DNA of 64,000 bases from Bacteroides fragilis (GCA_023664485.1 JAMPFK010000012.1:1-64000); one strand, 5' to 3'. Positions 40,938-50,167 are shown, numbered from the stretch's first letter. The notes: generated from the letters alone by a model not told the origin. Numbers and translations: made by a program.

Positions 40938-41204
40938 ATGAAAATGCAGATGCAGGAAAAAACAATGGTAGCGGATACTTTGACAGGAATCAACGGCGAG
41001 CTGGTCCGTTTCGGCGAAATGATTCCGCAGACCGAAAACAAGGAATTAAAGCAGACCCTGAAACAGTTCAGAAATGCCTGTGAGCAGTCTCAGGAAGAGC
41101 TGTATCAGATCGCGAGAGAAAAGTCTTATTATGTACCGGCGGCAAAAGCGACGCAGGCGGAAATCGATCATGTGAAGTCTTTGTTTACCGAAAAGACAAT
41201 TTAA
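40938..41204 (+). CDS. CotF-like spore coat protein, C-terminal helix part
   Basis: The 88-residue protein starts at ATG 40938 behind AATGGAGG. TMVADTLTGINGELVRFGEMI and LKQFRNACEQSQEELYQIAREKSYYVPAAKAT match the helix pair and the WY-P-A end of CotF family proteins. Together with the 61-residue partner it may build one four-helix unit. It is ended by a strong bidirectional terminator. Confidence 0.8.
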   Translation: MKMQMQEKTMVADTLTGINGELVRFGEMIPQTENKELKQTLKQFRNACEQSQEELYQIAREKSYYVPAAKATQAEIDHVKSLFTEKTI

Positions 41205-41223
41205 CAGAAAAACAGCGTATAAG

Positions 41224-41276
41224 AAGAACTTCCAAAAGCGCTTTGCCGAGGGACAAAGCGCGGCGAAGTTCTTTTT
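41224..41276. terminator. Strong bidirectional terminator between coat genes and rqcH
   Basis: Outer arms AAGAACTTC (41224-41232) and GAAGTTCTT (41265-41273), inner arms GCGCTTTG (41238-41245) and CAAAGCGC (41254-41261), then T-rich on the plus side and A-rich before the first arm. It serves both convergent transcripts. Confidence 0.85.
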
Positions 41277-41294
41277 ATATTAAAGAAACAATTG

Positions 41295-43085
41295 TTATTT
41301 AATCTGTTCCAGACCGGAGATATCAGAGTCGATAGCCATGGAAAAGTTCGTATAATAAACGACAAAGCCCGGTTTGGCGCCGTTCGGTTTTTTGACATTC
41401 TTTTTTTGGAGATAGTCGATTTCCACTTTTTCCTGTTCGCGTCCTCTGGAATAATAGGCGGCCAGCCTTGCCGCCTCCTCAAAAGTCCGGTCGGGCAACT
41501 CTTTTCCTTCTGTCTTGACGATGACGTGGGAGCCTGGCATCCCCTTGGCATGGAACCACCAGTCGCCGCCGGATGCCGTCTTGAAGGTCAGCTCGTCGTT
41601 CTGATAGTTGTTCTTGCCTACATAGATATGAAAACCGTCGGAACTGATATAATGGAACGGCTTACTCGTGATTTTGGCCTTCCTGTTCCCGCCCTTTCTG
41701 CGGATATAGCCGCTCTCGATCAGTTCTTCTTTGATCTGCACGAGATCCTCTTCCTGTAAAGCGATATCCAGAGCGGCCGCGATGGATTCCAGATGTTCGA
41801 TCTCGTTCTTAACTTCCACGGTCAATTCGGAAAGCGCTTCGAAGGTCCGCTTTAATTTTCCATATTTGTCAAAATATTTTTTAGCGTTCTCGGAAGGTGT
41901 CAGCGCATCGTCTAAGGGAATCGTGATCATTTCGTCCGTATAATAGTTCGGCGCTTCCATGGATTTGGCGCCGGGTTCCACACCATAACCGTAGGTGTTC
42001 AGCAGTTCGCCGTAGATGCGGTATTTTTCCCGTTTGCCGGTGTCCTGCATCTGTCTGCGCTGCAGATCATATTTTCTGATATTGCGTTCCAGCGCCGTCT
42101 GCACGATCCTGCGCAGGTCGGCCGATTTCTGACGGATCCGCGTGAGCGTATTTTTTTCTTCATAATAACGCTCCAGCACCTCGCTGATGGAGTCAAAGGA
42201 AACAGTTTCTTTATCCGCATAAAGGGTTAAGGGAAGCGCCGCAAATTCGATGGGCGTTTTTTTCTCATAGATGATATTCGGCGCAAAGCGGCCGGCGGCA
42301 GCCTGCTTTAAAAGGGAGAGAAAAACGTCATAGAGCCGTTCCAGCGCTTCCGGTTCCTGGGCGTTTGCCGGTCTGTCGCCGTCGAGGGCCGCGCGAAAGC
42401 AGATTTCCTGCGCCATAACGGGAGAAAGACCGGTATACGCGCAGTAAAGCGCCTTATATAAAGGCATCGGCATGGAAGCGATCCGTTCTGTAAAATGCTG
42501 TCTGGCGGGGCGGGCGCCGGGAGTCTGTTCCACGCCGGAAGCGGAATCGTCCGCATCTTCGAGAAAGGCGAGCGGATCCTGCTTATCCTGCGTCTGCGGG
42601 ATAAAGTATTCCCGGCCCGGCAGGACTTCCCGCACGGAGCTGACCATGCCGGAGATATGCTTGATGCTGTCGATGATCATGTTTTCCTGGCAGAAGATCA
42701 GATTGCTGTGTTTTCCCATGATTTCAATAACGAGCGTTTTCTCACAAAGATCGCCCATTTCGTTAAGATGTTCCAGCCGGATGCGGATGATCCGTTCCAG
42801 TCCGGGCTGTGTGATATCTATGATCCTCGCGTTCTGCAGATGTTTCCGGAGCAGCATGCAGAAACCGGGGGCGGTCATCGGGCTCTGTTTGTTTTTCGCG
42901 GTCAGATAAACGAGCGGAAGGGAGGCATCCGCAGACAATAACAGGCGATATTGAGAACCGTTATTTTTAATCGTCAGCAGCAGCTCGTCCGATTCCGGCT
43001 GGGCAATTTTATAAATCCGGCCGCCGGTTAAATGCTGATTTAACTCCTTAACAATGCTTGCGATGGTAATTCCGTCAAATGCCAT
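41295..43085 (-). CDS. rqcH: RqcH/NFACT protein, ribosome-associated quality control factor
   Basis: The 596-residue protein has an N-terminal NFACT-N domain (AFDGITIASIVKELNQHLTGGRIYKIAQPESDELL), a middle coiled coil (about 290-440) and a C-terminal NFACT-R domain with WWFHAKGMPGSHVIVK. It is known as a fibronectin-binding protein from surface assays. The bacterial role is to add alanine tails to stalled peptides on the 50S subunit, with YlmH-type partners; a YlmH-like gene lies at 12397. AGAAAGG lies 12-13 nt before the start. Confidence 0.93.
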   Translation of the reverse strand: MAFDGITIASIVKELNQHLTGGRIYKIAQPESDELLLTIKNNGSQYRLLLSADASLPLVYLTAKNKQSPMTAPGFCMLLRKHLQNARIIDITQPGLERIIRIRLEHLNEMGDLCEKTLVIEIMGKHSNLIFCQENMIIDSIKHISGMVSSVREVLPGREYFIPQTQDKQDPLAFLEDADDSASGVEQTPGARPARQHFTERIASMPMPLYKALYCAYTGLSPVMAQEICFRAALDGDRPANAQEPEALERLYDVFLSLLKQAAAGRFAPNIIYEKKTPIEFAALPLTLYADKETVSFDSISEVLERYYEEKNTLTRIRQKSADLRRIVQTALERNIRKYDLQRRQMQDTGKREKYRIYGELLNTYGYGVEPGAKSMEAPNYYTDEMITIPLDDALTPSENAKKYFDKYGKLKRTFEALSELTVEVKNEIEHLESIAAALDIALQEEDLVQIKEELIESGYIRRKGGNRKAKITSKPFHYISSDGFHIYVGKNNYQNDELTFKTASGGDWWFHAKGMPGSHVIVKTEGKELPDRTFEEAARLAAYYSRGREQEKVEIDYLQKKNVKKPNGAKPGFVVYYTNFSMAIDSDISGLEQIK

Positions 43086-43204
43086 ATGGGGTGGTATCCT
43101 TTCTGTCTTATCATTCTATGCTGTTTTATATTGTATCCTGTGATTCCGTTCCGTAATGTTGGAATTGTATCATATTTCAGGGGGGTTTTCAATGATGGAT
43201 TTGC

Positions 43205-43233
43205 TTGACTAGGCATTGCGATTATTCTATAAT
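43205..43233 (+). promoter_or_regulatory. Sigma-A promoter of the yicC-remA-gmk operon
   Basis: TTGACT (43205-43210), 17 bp, TATAAT (43228-43233). The transcript would start near 43240 and lead into yicC. Confidence 0.8.
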
Positions 43234-43284
43234 ATTAGAGATTACCTGTTTCAAAGATTACAAGAGAAAGGCATGGTTATTCCA

Positions 43285-44163
43285 ATGATCAAGAGCATGA
43301 CCGGCTTTGGCAGAAGTGAAATTGTCGAGGGGGATCGTAAGATTACGGTAGAGATGAAATCTGTTAACCACAGATATCTGGATGTTAATATCAAGATGCC
43401 GAAAAAACTGAATTTTTTTGAGGCGGCGATCAGAAATGAACTGAAGCGTTATATTCAACGGGGCAAGATAGATGTTTTTATCACTTATGAAGATTATACG
43501 GAGTCCAATCTCTGTGTGAAGTATAATAAGGAGCTGGCCGCGGAATATATGAAATATCTTGGGCAGATGGCGGAGGATTTCGCTTTGGATAACGATGTCC
43601 GGGTATCCGCTTTGTCCAGATATCCGGAAGTATTGACCATGGAGGAGCAGACGGCCGATGAGGAAGAGCTCTGGCAGATGTTAGAGCGGGCGATCTCCCA
43701 TGCCGCGGACGGATTTGTGGCGGCCCGGATCAGGGAAGGGGAGAATCTGCGCGGCGATCTGCTCGGCAAGCTGGACGGCATGCTCGCCCATGTGGAATAT
43801 ATTACGGAGCGTTCGCCGGAAATCATAACGCAGTACCGGCAGAAGCTGGAGGATAAGGTAAAGGAACTTCTCGGCGATGCGCAGGTAGACGAGAGCAGGC
43901 TTTTGATGGAAGTGACTGTTTTTGCGGATAAAGTATGTGTGGATGAGGAGCTTGTACGCCTGCGGAGCCATATCGAGACGACGAAAGAAAGCCTGATACA
44001 GGGCGGAGGTATTGGCAGGAAGCTGGATTTTATTGCGCAGGAGATGAACCGGGAGGCCAATACGATCCTGTCCAAAGCAAACGATCTGGAGATCTCCAAC
44101 CGTGCGATCGAGCTCAAAACAGAAATCGAGAAAGTCCGCGAGCAGATTCAGAATATCGAGTAA
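43285..44163 (+). CDS. yicC: YicC family protein (putative endoribonuclease)
   Basis: From ATG 43285 the protein has 292 residues. It begins MIKSMTGFGRSEI, the family hallmark, and ends ANTILSKANDLEISNRAIELKTEIEKVREQIQNIE, the DUF1732 region. E. coli YicC is an endoribonuclease acting on small RNA. It precedes remA and gmk as in most Firmicutes. The AGAAAGG site is 13 nt upstream of the start; an in-frame ATG at 43273 lies against it. Confidence 0.92.
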   Translation: MIKSMTGFGRSEIVEGDRKITVEMKSVNHRYLDVNIKMPKKLNFFEAAIRNELKRYIQRGKIDVFITYEDYTESNLCVKYNKELAAEYMKYLGQMAEDFALDNDVRVSALSRYPEVLTMEEQTADEEELWQMLERAISHAADGFVAARIREGENLRGDLLGKLDGMLAHVEYITERSPEIITQYRQKLEDKVKELLGDAQVDESRLLMEVTVFADKVCVDEELVRLRSHIETTKESLIQGGGIGRKLDFIAQEMNREANTILSKANDLEISNRAIELKTEIEKVREQIQNIE

Positions 44164-44181
44164 TAAAGGCGGGACGGTTAT

Positions 44182-44442
44182 TTGGGAAGATTAATTCATA
44201 TCGGATTTGGCAATGTTGTGAATACGGGGAAAATTATCGCGATTGTCAGCCCGGATTCCGCGCCGATCAAAAGGCTGGTGCAGAAAGCGAAGGAAAGCGG
44301 CATGGCGATCGATGCCACGCAGGGCAGAAAAACGAAAGCGGTGCTGATCATGGAGAACAGCCAGATCGTACTGTCCGCGCTGCTTCCGGAGACGATTTCA
44401 GGCAGAGCACAGGCAGAAGGTGGAGATACGGATGAGGCATAA
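44182..44442 (+). CDS. remA: RemA-family (DUF370) DNA-binding regulator
   Basis: The 86-residue protein starts with TTG at 44182 (TTGGGAAGATTAATTCATAT). The family pattern is clear: LIHIGFGNVVNTGKIIAIVSPDSAPIKRLVQKAKESG and IDATQGRKTKAVLIMENSQIVLSA. RemA activates biofilm matrix genes in Bacillus. It sits between yicC and gmk, the conserved place. It overlaps gmk by 11 nt. Confidence 0.92.
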   Translation: MGRLIHIGFGNVVNTGKIIAIVSPDSAPIKRLVQKAKESGMAIDATQGRKTKAVLIMENSQIVLSALLPETISGRAQAEGGDTDEA

Positions 44443-45067
44443 AGGTATTTTGATTGTTGTTTCCGGTTTTTCCGGAGCTGGAAAAGGTACTTTGATGAAG
44501 AAGCTGGTGCAGGAATATGATAATTATGCGCTGTCCATTTCCGCGACGACCAGGGCGCCCAGAGAGGGAGAATCGGATGGAAGAGAATATTTTTTTCTGA
44601 CGAAGGAAGCCTTTGAACAGAAAATTGCGGCGGGCGGGCTCATAGAATACGCCTGTTATTGCGATCATTATTATGGCACGCCGAGAGATTATGTGGAAAA
44701 GCAGCTTGCGGCGGGCAGGGATGTCATTCTGGAAATCGAAATTCAGGGCGCGCTGAATATCAGGAGACAATTTCCGACGGCGCTGTTATTGTTCGTTATG
44801 CCGCCCGGCGCGGAGGAGCTGAAACGCCGGCTGATTGGCCGGGGGACGGAGACGGAGGAGGTCATCGATAAACGGATGGCGCGCGCGGCAGAAGAGGCGG
44901 AAGGCATTGAAAAATATGATTATATCGTGGTCAACGATGATCTGGAGACCTGTGTTAAGGAGCTTCACGAGATCATCCTGGCGGCGCATAATACGCCGAT
45001 CAGAAACGAGGAGTTTATTGAAAAAATCAGGGAAGAACTGACGGTTCTTGCGAAAGGAGAGAAATAA
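44432..45067 (+). CDS. gmk: Guanylate kinase
   Basis: From ATG 44432, behind GGTGGAG, the protein has 211 residues. The P-loop is GFSGAGKGTLMKKL, the GMP site is SISATTRAPREGESDGREYFF and the lid region is GTETEEVIDKRM. It makes GDP from GMP and ATP. An upstream GTG in frame at 44420 is less well placed. Its stop overlaps the rpoZ start (TAATG). Confidence 0.95.
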   Translation: MRHKGILIVVSGFSGAGKGTLMKKLVQEYDNYALSISATTRAPREGESDGREYFFLTKEAFEQKIAAGGLIEYACYCDHYYGTPRDYVEKQLAAGRDVILEIEIQGALNIRRQFPTALLLFVMPPGAEELKRRLIGRGTETEEVIDKRMARAAEEAEGIEKYDYIVVNDDLETCVKELHEIILAAHNTPIRNEEFIEKIREELTVLAKGEK

Positions 45068-45303
45068 TGTTACATCCATCTTACACAGATTTAATGAAGG
45101 TCGTGAACAGCGAGATCGAAGAGGGCGAAGAACCGGTGGTCAGCAGCCGTTATTCTATCGTGATGGCGACCTCCAAAAGAGCGAGACAGATTATCGCGGG
45201 GGACGAGGCCTTTGTGGAAAATTATCAGGGAAAAAAGCCCTTGTCGGTCGCGGTAGAGGAATTGAACCAGGGGAAAATCAAGATCCTGAACGAGGAAGAA
45301 TAG
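45067..45303 (+). CDS. rpoZ: RNA polymerase omega subunit
   Basis: The 78-residue protein MLHPSYTDLMKVVNSEIEEG... has the omega pattern VSSRYSIVMATSKRARQII and the PLSVAVEELNQGKI end. It helps beta-prime fold and join the core enzyme. It shares one base with the gmk stop. Downstream is rimO, 11 bp away. Confidence 0.92.
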   Translation: MLHPSYTDLMKVVNSEIEEGEEPVVSSRYSIVMATSKRARQIIAGDEAFVENYQGKKPLSVAVEELNQGKIKILNEEE

Positions 45304-45314
45304 AAGCTGCTGCC

Positions 45315-46658
45315 ATGAATGATAAAATACTGTTTATTTCCCTCGGATGCGATAAAAATCTTGTCGATTCGGAAAGGATGCTCGGCCTTTTATCCGAAAA
45401 GGGTTATCGTTTTACGGATGATGAGAAGGAGGCCGGCATCGTCGTTATCAATACCTGTTGTTTTATCAACGATGCGAAACAGGAGAGCATCGATGTGATT
45501 CTGGAAATGGCGGAGCTTAAGAAAAGCGGTGTTTTAAAGGCGCTTATCGTGGCCGGCTGCCTTGCGCAGCGTTACCGGGAGGAAATTCAGAAGGAGATCC
45601 CGGAGGTCGATATGATCGTCGGCGTATCGGCAATCGATGAGATCGCGCGGGCGCTCGATCGTTTTCTGGCAGGGAAAAAAGAAAATTATTATGGGAATTC
45701 CGGCAAAAGGCCGCTTGTGGATACAAAACGCGTTTTGACGACGGGAGGGCATTACGCTTATTTAAAAATTGCGGAAGGCTGCGATAAACGCTGTACCTAC
45801 TGCATTATTCCAAAAGTGCGGGGCGCTTACCGGAGCGTTCCGATGGAAAGCCTCATAAAAGAGGCGGAAACGCTGGCGGCGGAGGGCGTGAAAGAGCTGG
45901 TCGTCGTCGCGCAGGAGACGACCTGTTACGGGATTGATCTATATGGAAGAAAGGCTTTGCCCGAATTGCTGCGGAGGCTTTGCCGGATAGAGGGGATTTT
46001 CTGGATCCGGATCCTGTATTGCTACCCGGAAGAAATCGACGACGAGCTGATTCAGGCGATCAAAGAGGAGCCGAAGATCTGCCATTATCTGGATCTGCCG
46101 GTACAGCATGGATGCGATACTGTTTTAAAAAGGATGGGACGCAGGACGACGGGCGGCGAGCTCGAAGCGGTCATCAGGAAGCTGCGCAGGGAGATACCGG
46201 ATATCTGTATCCGTACGACGCTGATTACCGGTTTTCCGGGAGAAACGGAAGAAGAGCACGAAGAACTGCTTTCTTTTGCAGACCGGATGGAATTTGACCG
46301 TCTGGGCGTTTTTACCTATTCCCAGGAAGAAGACACGCCGGCGGCGGAAATGCCGGATCAGATTCCGGAGGAAGTCAAGGAAGAAAGGCGCGCACAGCTG
46401 ATGGAGCTTCAGCAGGAAATCGCTTTTGACGCCGCGCTTTCCATGGAGGGAAGGATTGTGGACGCCATGATCGAAGGAAAGGTCGCGGACGAGGACGCCT
46501 ATGTGGCGAGGACCTATAAAGATGCGCCGAATGTAGACGGTTTTCTTTTTATTAATACGAAAAGGGAGCTGATGACCGGCGATTTTGTGAAGTGCAGGAT
46601 TACCGGCGCTTATGAATATGATCTGATTGGAGAATTGGAAGATGAATTTACCCAATAA
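45315..46658 (+). CDS. rimO: Ribosomal protein uS12 methylthiotransferase RimO
   Basis: From ATG 45315 the protein has 447 residues. Three N-terminal Cys hold the second cluster (SLGCDKNLVDSE, INTCCFINDA, VAGCLAQRY). The radical SAM cluster is GCDKRCTYCIIP. A TRAM domain is at the end. It methylthiolates an Asp of ribosomal protein S12. A much longer frame upstream through rpoZ is in the wrong place and was not used. The last 17 nt overlap pgsA. Confidence 0.95.
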   Translation: MNDKILFISLGCDKNLVDSERMLGLLSEKGYRFTDDEKEAGIVVINTCCFINDAKQESIDVILEMAELKKSGVLKALIVAGCLAQRYREEIQKEIPEVDMIVGVSAIDEIARALDRFLAGKKENYYGNSGKRPLVDTKRVLTTGGHYAYLKIAEGCDKRCTYCIIPKVRGAYRSVPMESLIKEAETLAAEGVKELVVVAQETTCYGIDLYGRKALPELLRRLCRIEGIFWIRILYCYPEEIDDELIQAIKEEPKICHYLDLPVQHGCDTVLKRMGRRTTGGELEAVIRKLRREIPDICIRTTLITGFPGETEEEHEELLSFADRMEFDRLGVFTYSQEEDTPAAEMPDQIPEEVKEERRAQLMELQQEIAFDAALSMEGRIVDAMIEGKVADEDAYVARTYKDAPNVDGFLFINTKRELMTGDFVKCRITGAYEYDLIGELEDEFTQ

Positions 46659-47175
46659 ACTGACGATGTTCCGCGTTATCCTGATACCGTTTTTTGTATT
46701 GTTCATGCTGGCGGACATCACCGGCGCGGACAAATGGATCGCGCTGGCAATTTTTATCATTGCGAGCCTGACGGATCTGTTGGATGGCAGGATCGCAAGA
46801 AAATATAATCTGGTCACTAATTTCGGGAAATTTATGGATCCGCTTGCGGATAAGCTGTTAGTCTGCTCAGCGCTGATCTGTCTGGTGGAGATGGCGAAGC
46901 TGCCCGCATGGATGGCGATCGTTATCATCGCGCGGGAGTTCATTATCAGCGGTTTCCGGCTGATCGCTTCCGATAACGGCGTCGTCATCGCGGCGAGCTA
47001 TTGGGGAAAGTTTAAGACCACATTTCAGATGGTGATGATTTGTCTGTTGATTGCAGATATTGCGGCTATCAGTACAATAACGAATGTTATTGTATGGATC
47101 GCCCTGGTTTTGACGGTCGTTTCCCTGATAGATTATCTGGCGAAGAATAGGGATATTATGAAAGAAACCAAATAA
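46642..47175 (+). CDS. pgsA: CDP-diacylglycerol-glycerol-3-phosphate 3-phosphatidyltransferase
   Basis: The 177-residue membrane protein has about five helices. The CDP-alcohol transferase motif D-G-x2-A-R-x8-G-x3-D-x3-D is seen in LDGRIARKYN followed by FGKFMDPLADKLL. It makes phosphatidylglycerol phosphate. It overlaps rimO by 17 nt, and the ATG follows TTGGAAG. This rimO-pgsA-cinA-recA order is common in Firmicutes. Confidence 0.95.
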   Translation: MNLPNKLTMFRVILIPFFVLFMLADITGADKWIALAIFIIASLTDLLDGRIARKYNLVTNFGKFMDPLADKLLVCSALICLVEMAKLPAWMAIVIIAREFIISGFRLIASDNGVVIAASYWGKFKTTFQMVMICLLIADIAAISTITNVIVWIALVLTVVSLIDYLAKNRDIMKETK

Positions 47176-47186
47176 CATAACAGTTC

Positions 47187-47226
47187 AGCCGCCGGAAAGG
47201 GACAGCATATAATTCCTGCGGCGGCT
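47187..47226 (+). other. Inverted repeat between pgsA and cinA
   Basis: AGCCGCCG (47187-47194) and CGGCGGCT (47219-47226) pair over a 24-nt loop. There is no T-run directly after, so it is a poor terminator. It could be a leader structure or a processing site in a continuous pgsA-cinA transcript. Confidence 0.5.
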
Positions 47227-47268
47227 CCTGTTGTCAAAAAAAAGCAAAAGAACAAATAAGAGGTAGAA

Positions 47269-48540
47269 ATGACAGTAGAGATTATTTCGGTAGGAACTGA
47301 AATCCTGCTTGGCAATATTGTAAATACCAATGCGGCGTATCTGGCCGAAAAATGTGCCGGGATCGGCTTATCCTGCTATTATCAGGAAGTGGTCGGCGAT
47401 AATGAGGAACGCCTGCTCGGCGTTCTGCGGACGGCGCTCGCAAGGGCGGACGTGCTGCTTTTATCGGGAGGACTCGGACCGACGCAGGATGACCTGACGA
47501 AGGAAACGGCGGCCAAAGCGCTTGGAAGGGGACTCTGTCTGCATGAGCCGAGCAAAGAAGCGATCGCATCCTTTTTCCGGAAAAGAGGAATGGAAATCAC
47601 GGAAAATAACTGGAAACAGGCGATGGTGCCGGAGGGATCCATCGTCGTGGACAATCCGAACGGCACGGCGCCGGGCATTATTATAGAAGATAATGGAAGA
47701 CATATTATCCTGATGCCGGGGCCGCCGAACGAGCTGATCCCGATGTTCGAGGATGCCATTATGCCATATCTGAATTCGCTTCAGCCGGGTATTATCTATT
47801 CGCAGACCGTTAAAGTATGCGGTGTCGGCGAGAGCAAGGTCGAGGCGATGATAGAAGATCTGATCAATGAGCAGAGCAATCCGACTATCGCAACCTATGC
47901 GAAGACCGGCGAGGTGCATCTTCGCGTGACCGCGAGGGCGGAGGATGAGAAAGAAGCGAAGAAGCTGGTAAAGCCTTATGTAAAGGAATTGAAGGGGCGT
48001 TTCGGCAATCATATATATACGACGCAGGAGGACGTTACCCTGGAAAAAGCGGTGGTCGATCTGCTGCTCGCCAATCATCTGACAGTCAGCACGGTGGAAT
48101 CCTGTACCGGAGGCCTGTTGGCGGCAAGGCTGATCAATGTGCCGGGAGTGTCTGAGGTATTCAAGACCGGCTACATAACCTACTCTAATAAATCCAAACG
48201 CAAACTTCTCGGCATTAAGAAATCTTCACTGGAAAAGCACGGGGCGGTCAGCCCTGAAATTGCAAAGGAGATGGCGAAGGGAGCCGCGCTTTTTGGAAAA
48301 GCGGATGTGGCGGTCGGCATCACCGGAATTGCCGGACCTGACGGCGGCTCGGAGGAAAAGCCGGTAGGGCTTGTTTATATCGCATGTAATGTATGCGGAC
48401 GTATTAACGTGAAAGAGTGCCATTTTAGCGGAAGCCGGATGAAGATCCGGGAAAGCAGCGTTTCATCTGCATTGTCCCTGATGCGGGAATCCATTCTTGC
48501 ATATTACAGCGAAGTGACTTTTGGAAAGAAATCCCAGTAA
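47269..48540 (+). CDS. cinA: CinA family protein: nicotinamide-nucleotide amidase with MoaB-like domain
   Basis: The 423-residue protein has an N-terminal MoaB/competence-damage domain (VGTEILLGNIVNTNAAYLAEK, LLLSGGLGPTQDDLTKE, about 1-170). The C-terminal deamidase domain (about 260-415) has STVESCTGGLLAARLINVPGVS and TGIAGPDGGSEEKPVGLVYI. It turns NMN into nicotinate mononucleotide and has ADP-ribose pyrophosphatase relatives. It lies upstream of recA, as in many Firmicutes, but here a repeat protein gene is in between. RBS AAGAGG. Confidence 0.93.
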   Translation: MTVEIISVGTEILLGNIVNTNAAYLAEKCAGIGLSCYYQEVVGDNEERLLGVLRTALARADVLLLSGGLGPTQDDLTKETAAKALGRGLCLHEPSKEAIASFFRKRGMEITENNWKQAMVPEGSIVVDNPNGTAPGIIIEDNGRHIILMPGPPNELIPMFEDAIMPYLNSLQPGIIYSQTVKVCGVGESKVEAMIEDLINEQSNPTIATYAKTGEVHLRVTARAEDEKEAKKLVKPYVKELKGRFGNHIYTTQEDVTLEKAVVDLLLANHLTVSTVESCTGGLLAARLINVPGVSEVFKTGYITYSNKSKRKLLGIKKSSLEKHGAVSPEIAKEMAKGAALFGKADVAVGITGIAGPDGGSEEKPVGLVYIACNVCGRINVKECHFSGSRMKIRESSVSSALSLMRESILAYYSEVTFGKKSQ

Positions 48541-48583
48541 AGTATCTGAGAGGAAAGCGGAGAAAGGAGCGGGAAGGTAGAAG

Positions 48584-50167
48584 ATGAGTGAACAGGAACA
48601 GCAGGGTGACGGCGGCCTTTATACAACACCGGATGTTTATCATACACAGAGCGGTCAGGATATTTACGAGACGCCGGATACGACCGCGGAGCATTACGAT
48701 ACGGGAGGTATCTTTTCAGGGGAACGGCAGACGGGAGATGTTTATGACGGCGGCCAGAATGCACAGGGCGGAAATAACGCTTATGGAAATGACCGGAACG
48801 GAAGCGTTCTTTATGAAAATGAACAGTACGATATTGTAAAATATGAAAATAACCCGCCGGAAAACGGCCGGAATGGGAATGACCAATATGGAAACGGCCA
48901 GTATGGGAACGCATCTTATGGAAACGGCCAATATGGGAGCGCATCTTATGGAAACGGCCAATATGGGAGCGCATCTTATGGAAACGGCCAGTACGGAGAT
49001 GCTTCTTATGGAAACGCTCCCTATGGGGACGGCCAATACGGAAACAATCCCTATGGGAATGACCAATATGGAAACGCTTCTTACGGAAACAATCCCTATG
49101 GGAATAACCGGTACGGGAATGCTTCTTATGGAAACGCTCCCTATGGGAACGGCCAATACGGAAACAATTCATATGGGAATAATTCCTACGGCGGCGGCCA
49201 GTATGGAGGCGCCTACGGCCCGAATCAGTATGGGAGCGGCCCATACAGTCCCTATGCCGCGCCGCCCAGGAAGAAACACACGGGACTGATCATCGGTATT
49301 ATCATTACGATCGTGATTCTTTTCCTGATCGCGCTTTTTGCACTTTTCTATCATGCGTTCGAGGCCGTCTCGGAGCAGAAAATGAGAACGCAGCTATATG
49401 ATTATGATAATTCCGGCGATGGGTACAGCGACAGCTATCATCATGATTATGATGATGATTACGGCCATCATGATGACGATTATCATGACAACGATGATTA
49501 TTATGATAGCGACGGTGAGTATCATTATGACGATGACGAATATTATACGCTGCATGACGATATCAAAAAGCTTTCCTATTCCATTGACTGGGAATATTTT
49601 GAGTATGATGCGGATAACGAGAACGTATCCATTATCGTAGATTATCCGGAGGTTTCCGGAAGCCATGTGCCCAATCTGGAAAAGATAAACAGGGCGATCG
49701 CGAATGAGATATCCGTCTTTACGGATTATTACGAGGAAGAATATTCTCAGTATATGTCGGATGAGGGCAGTTATTTTAACGCTTATGCTTCCGGTTATGT
49801 TACCTATATGAGCGAGGACGTTTTGAGCGTCGTCTTTTCAGAAACAGTCTATACGAATTATTATAATTCGGCATATCTGTACTGTATTAATATCGATATG
49901 AGAGACGGGGTAATTCTCGAAAATACGGATATCATCTCTGTGGATGACGATTTTTCCGTGGATTTCAGGTACAGGAGCGACGAGCAGAACGGTACGATCG
50001 ATGAAGTGGACTGGATGAGCGACCAGGAGATTACGGAATTATTGACTTCCGACGGCAATCTGATTATTTTCTATACGCCGCAGGGGATGGAAATCGGTTT
50101 TAATTATGATCAGGGATGGGTGACGGTCACTTACCACGACTACAGGAATTATCTGAAAATTTTCTAA
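48584..50167 (+). CDS. Membrane protein with Tyr-Gly-Asn repeats and a DUF3298/RsiV-like outer domain
   Basis: The 527-residue protein has four parts. Residues about 102-222 hold about 22 pentapeptides of the form Y-G-N-x-x (Q, S, P or R at the end). A membrane helix follows at about 232-258 (TGLIIGIIITIVILFLIALF). Residues about 272-322 are rich in Asp, His and Tyr. The last 200 residues (SIIVDYPEVSGSHVPNLEKI to the end) resemble the DUF3298/DUF4163 domain of RsiV and PdaC. Orientation should put the repeat tail inside and the outer domain outside. It is not a sigma-factor partner by context. RBS GAAGGTAGAAG is before the ATG. Function unknown. Confidence 0.75.
   Translation: MSEQEQQGDGGLYTTPDVYHTQSGQDIYETPDTTAEHYDTGGIFSGERQTGDVYDGGQNAQGGNNAYGNDRNGSVLYENEQYDIVKYENNPPENGRNGNDQYGNGQYGNASYGNGQYGSASYGNGQYGSASYGNGQYGDASYGNAPYGDGQYGNNPYGNDQYGNASYGNNPYGNNRYGNASYGNAPYGNGQYGNNSYGNNSYGGGQYGGAYGPNQYGSGPYSPYAAPPRKKHTGLIIGIIITIVILFLIALFALFYHAFEAVSEQKMRTQLYDYDNSGDGYSDSYHHDYDDDYGHHDDDYHDNDDYYDSDGEYHYDDDEYYTLHDDIKKLSYSIDWEYFEYDADNENVSIIVDYPEVSGSHVPNLEKINRAIANEISVFTDYYEEEYSQYMSDEGSYFNAYASGYVTYMSEDVLSVVFSETVYTNYYNSAYLYCINIDMRDGVILENTDIISVDDDFSVDFRYRSDEQNGTIDEVDWMSDQEITELLTSDGNLIIFYTPQGMEIGFNYDQGWVTVTYHDYRNYLKIF
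48887..49250 (+). repeat. Tandem degenerate 15-bp repeats coding for Y-G-N-x-x pentapeptides
   Basis: A 15-bp unit (TATGGxAAC followed by GGCCAA, GCATCT, AATCCC or similar) recurs about 22 times in the same frame. Some runs are identical at the DNA level over two units. Slippage could change the number of units between strains without a frameshift. Confidence 0.8.

Noticed and set aside
45048..45314. N-terminal extension of rimO through rpoZ
   Set aside because: rpoZ is in another frame and complete, and RimO begins at 45315 by family alignment.
48504..49244. Minus-strand frame rich in His and Arg opposite the Y-G-N repeats
   Set aside because: It is the complement of a low-complexity coding repeat and has no start signal or family likeness.
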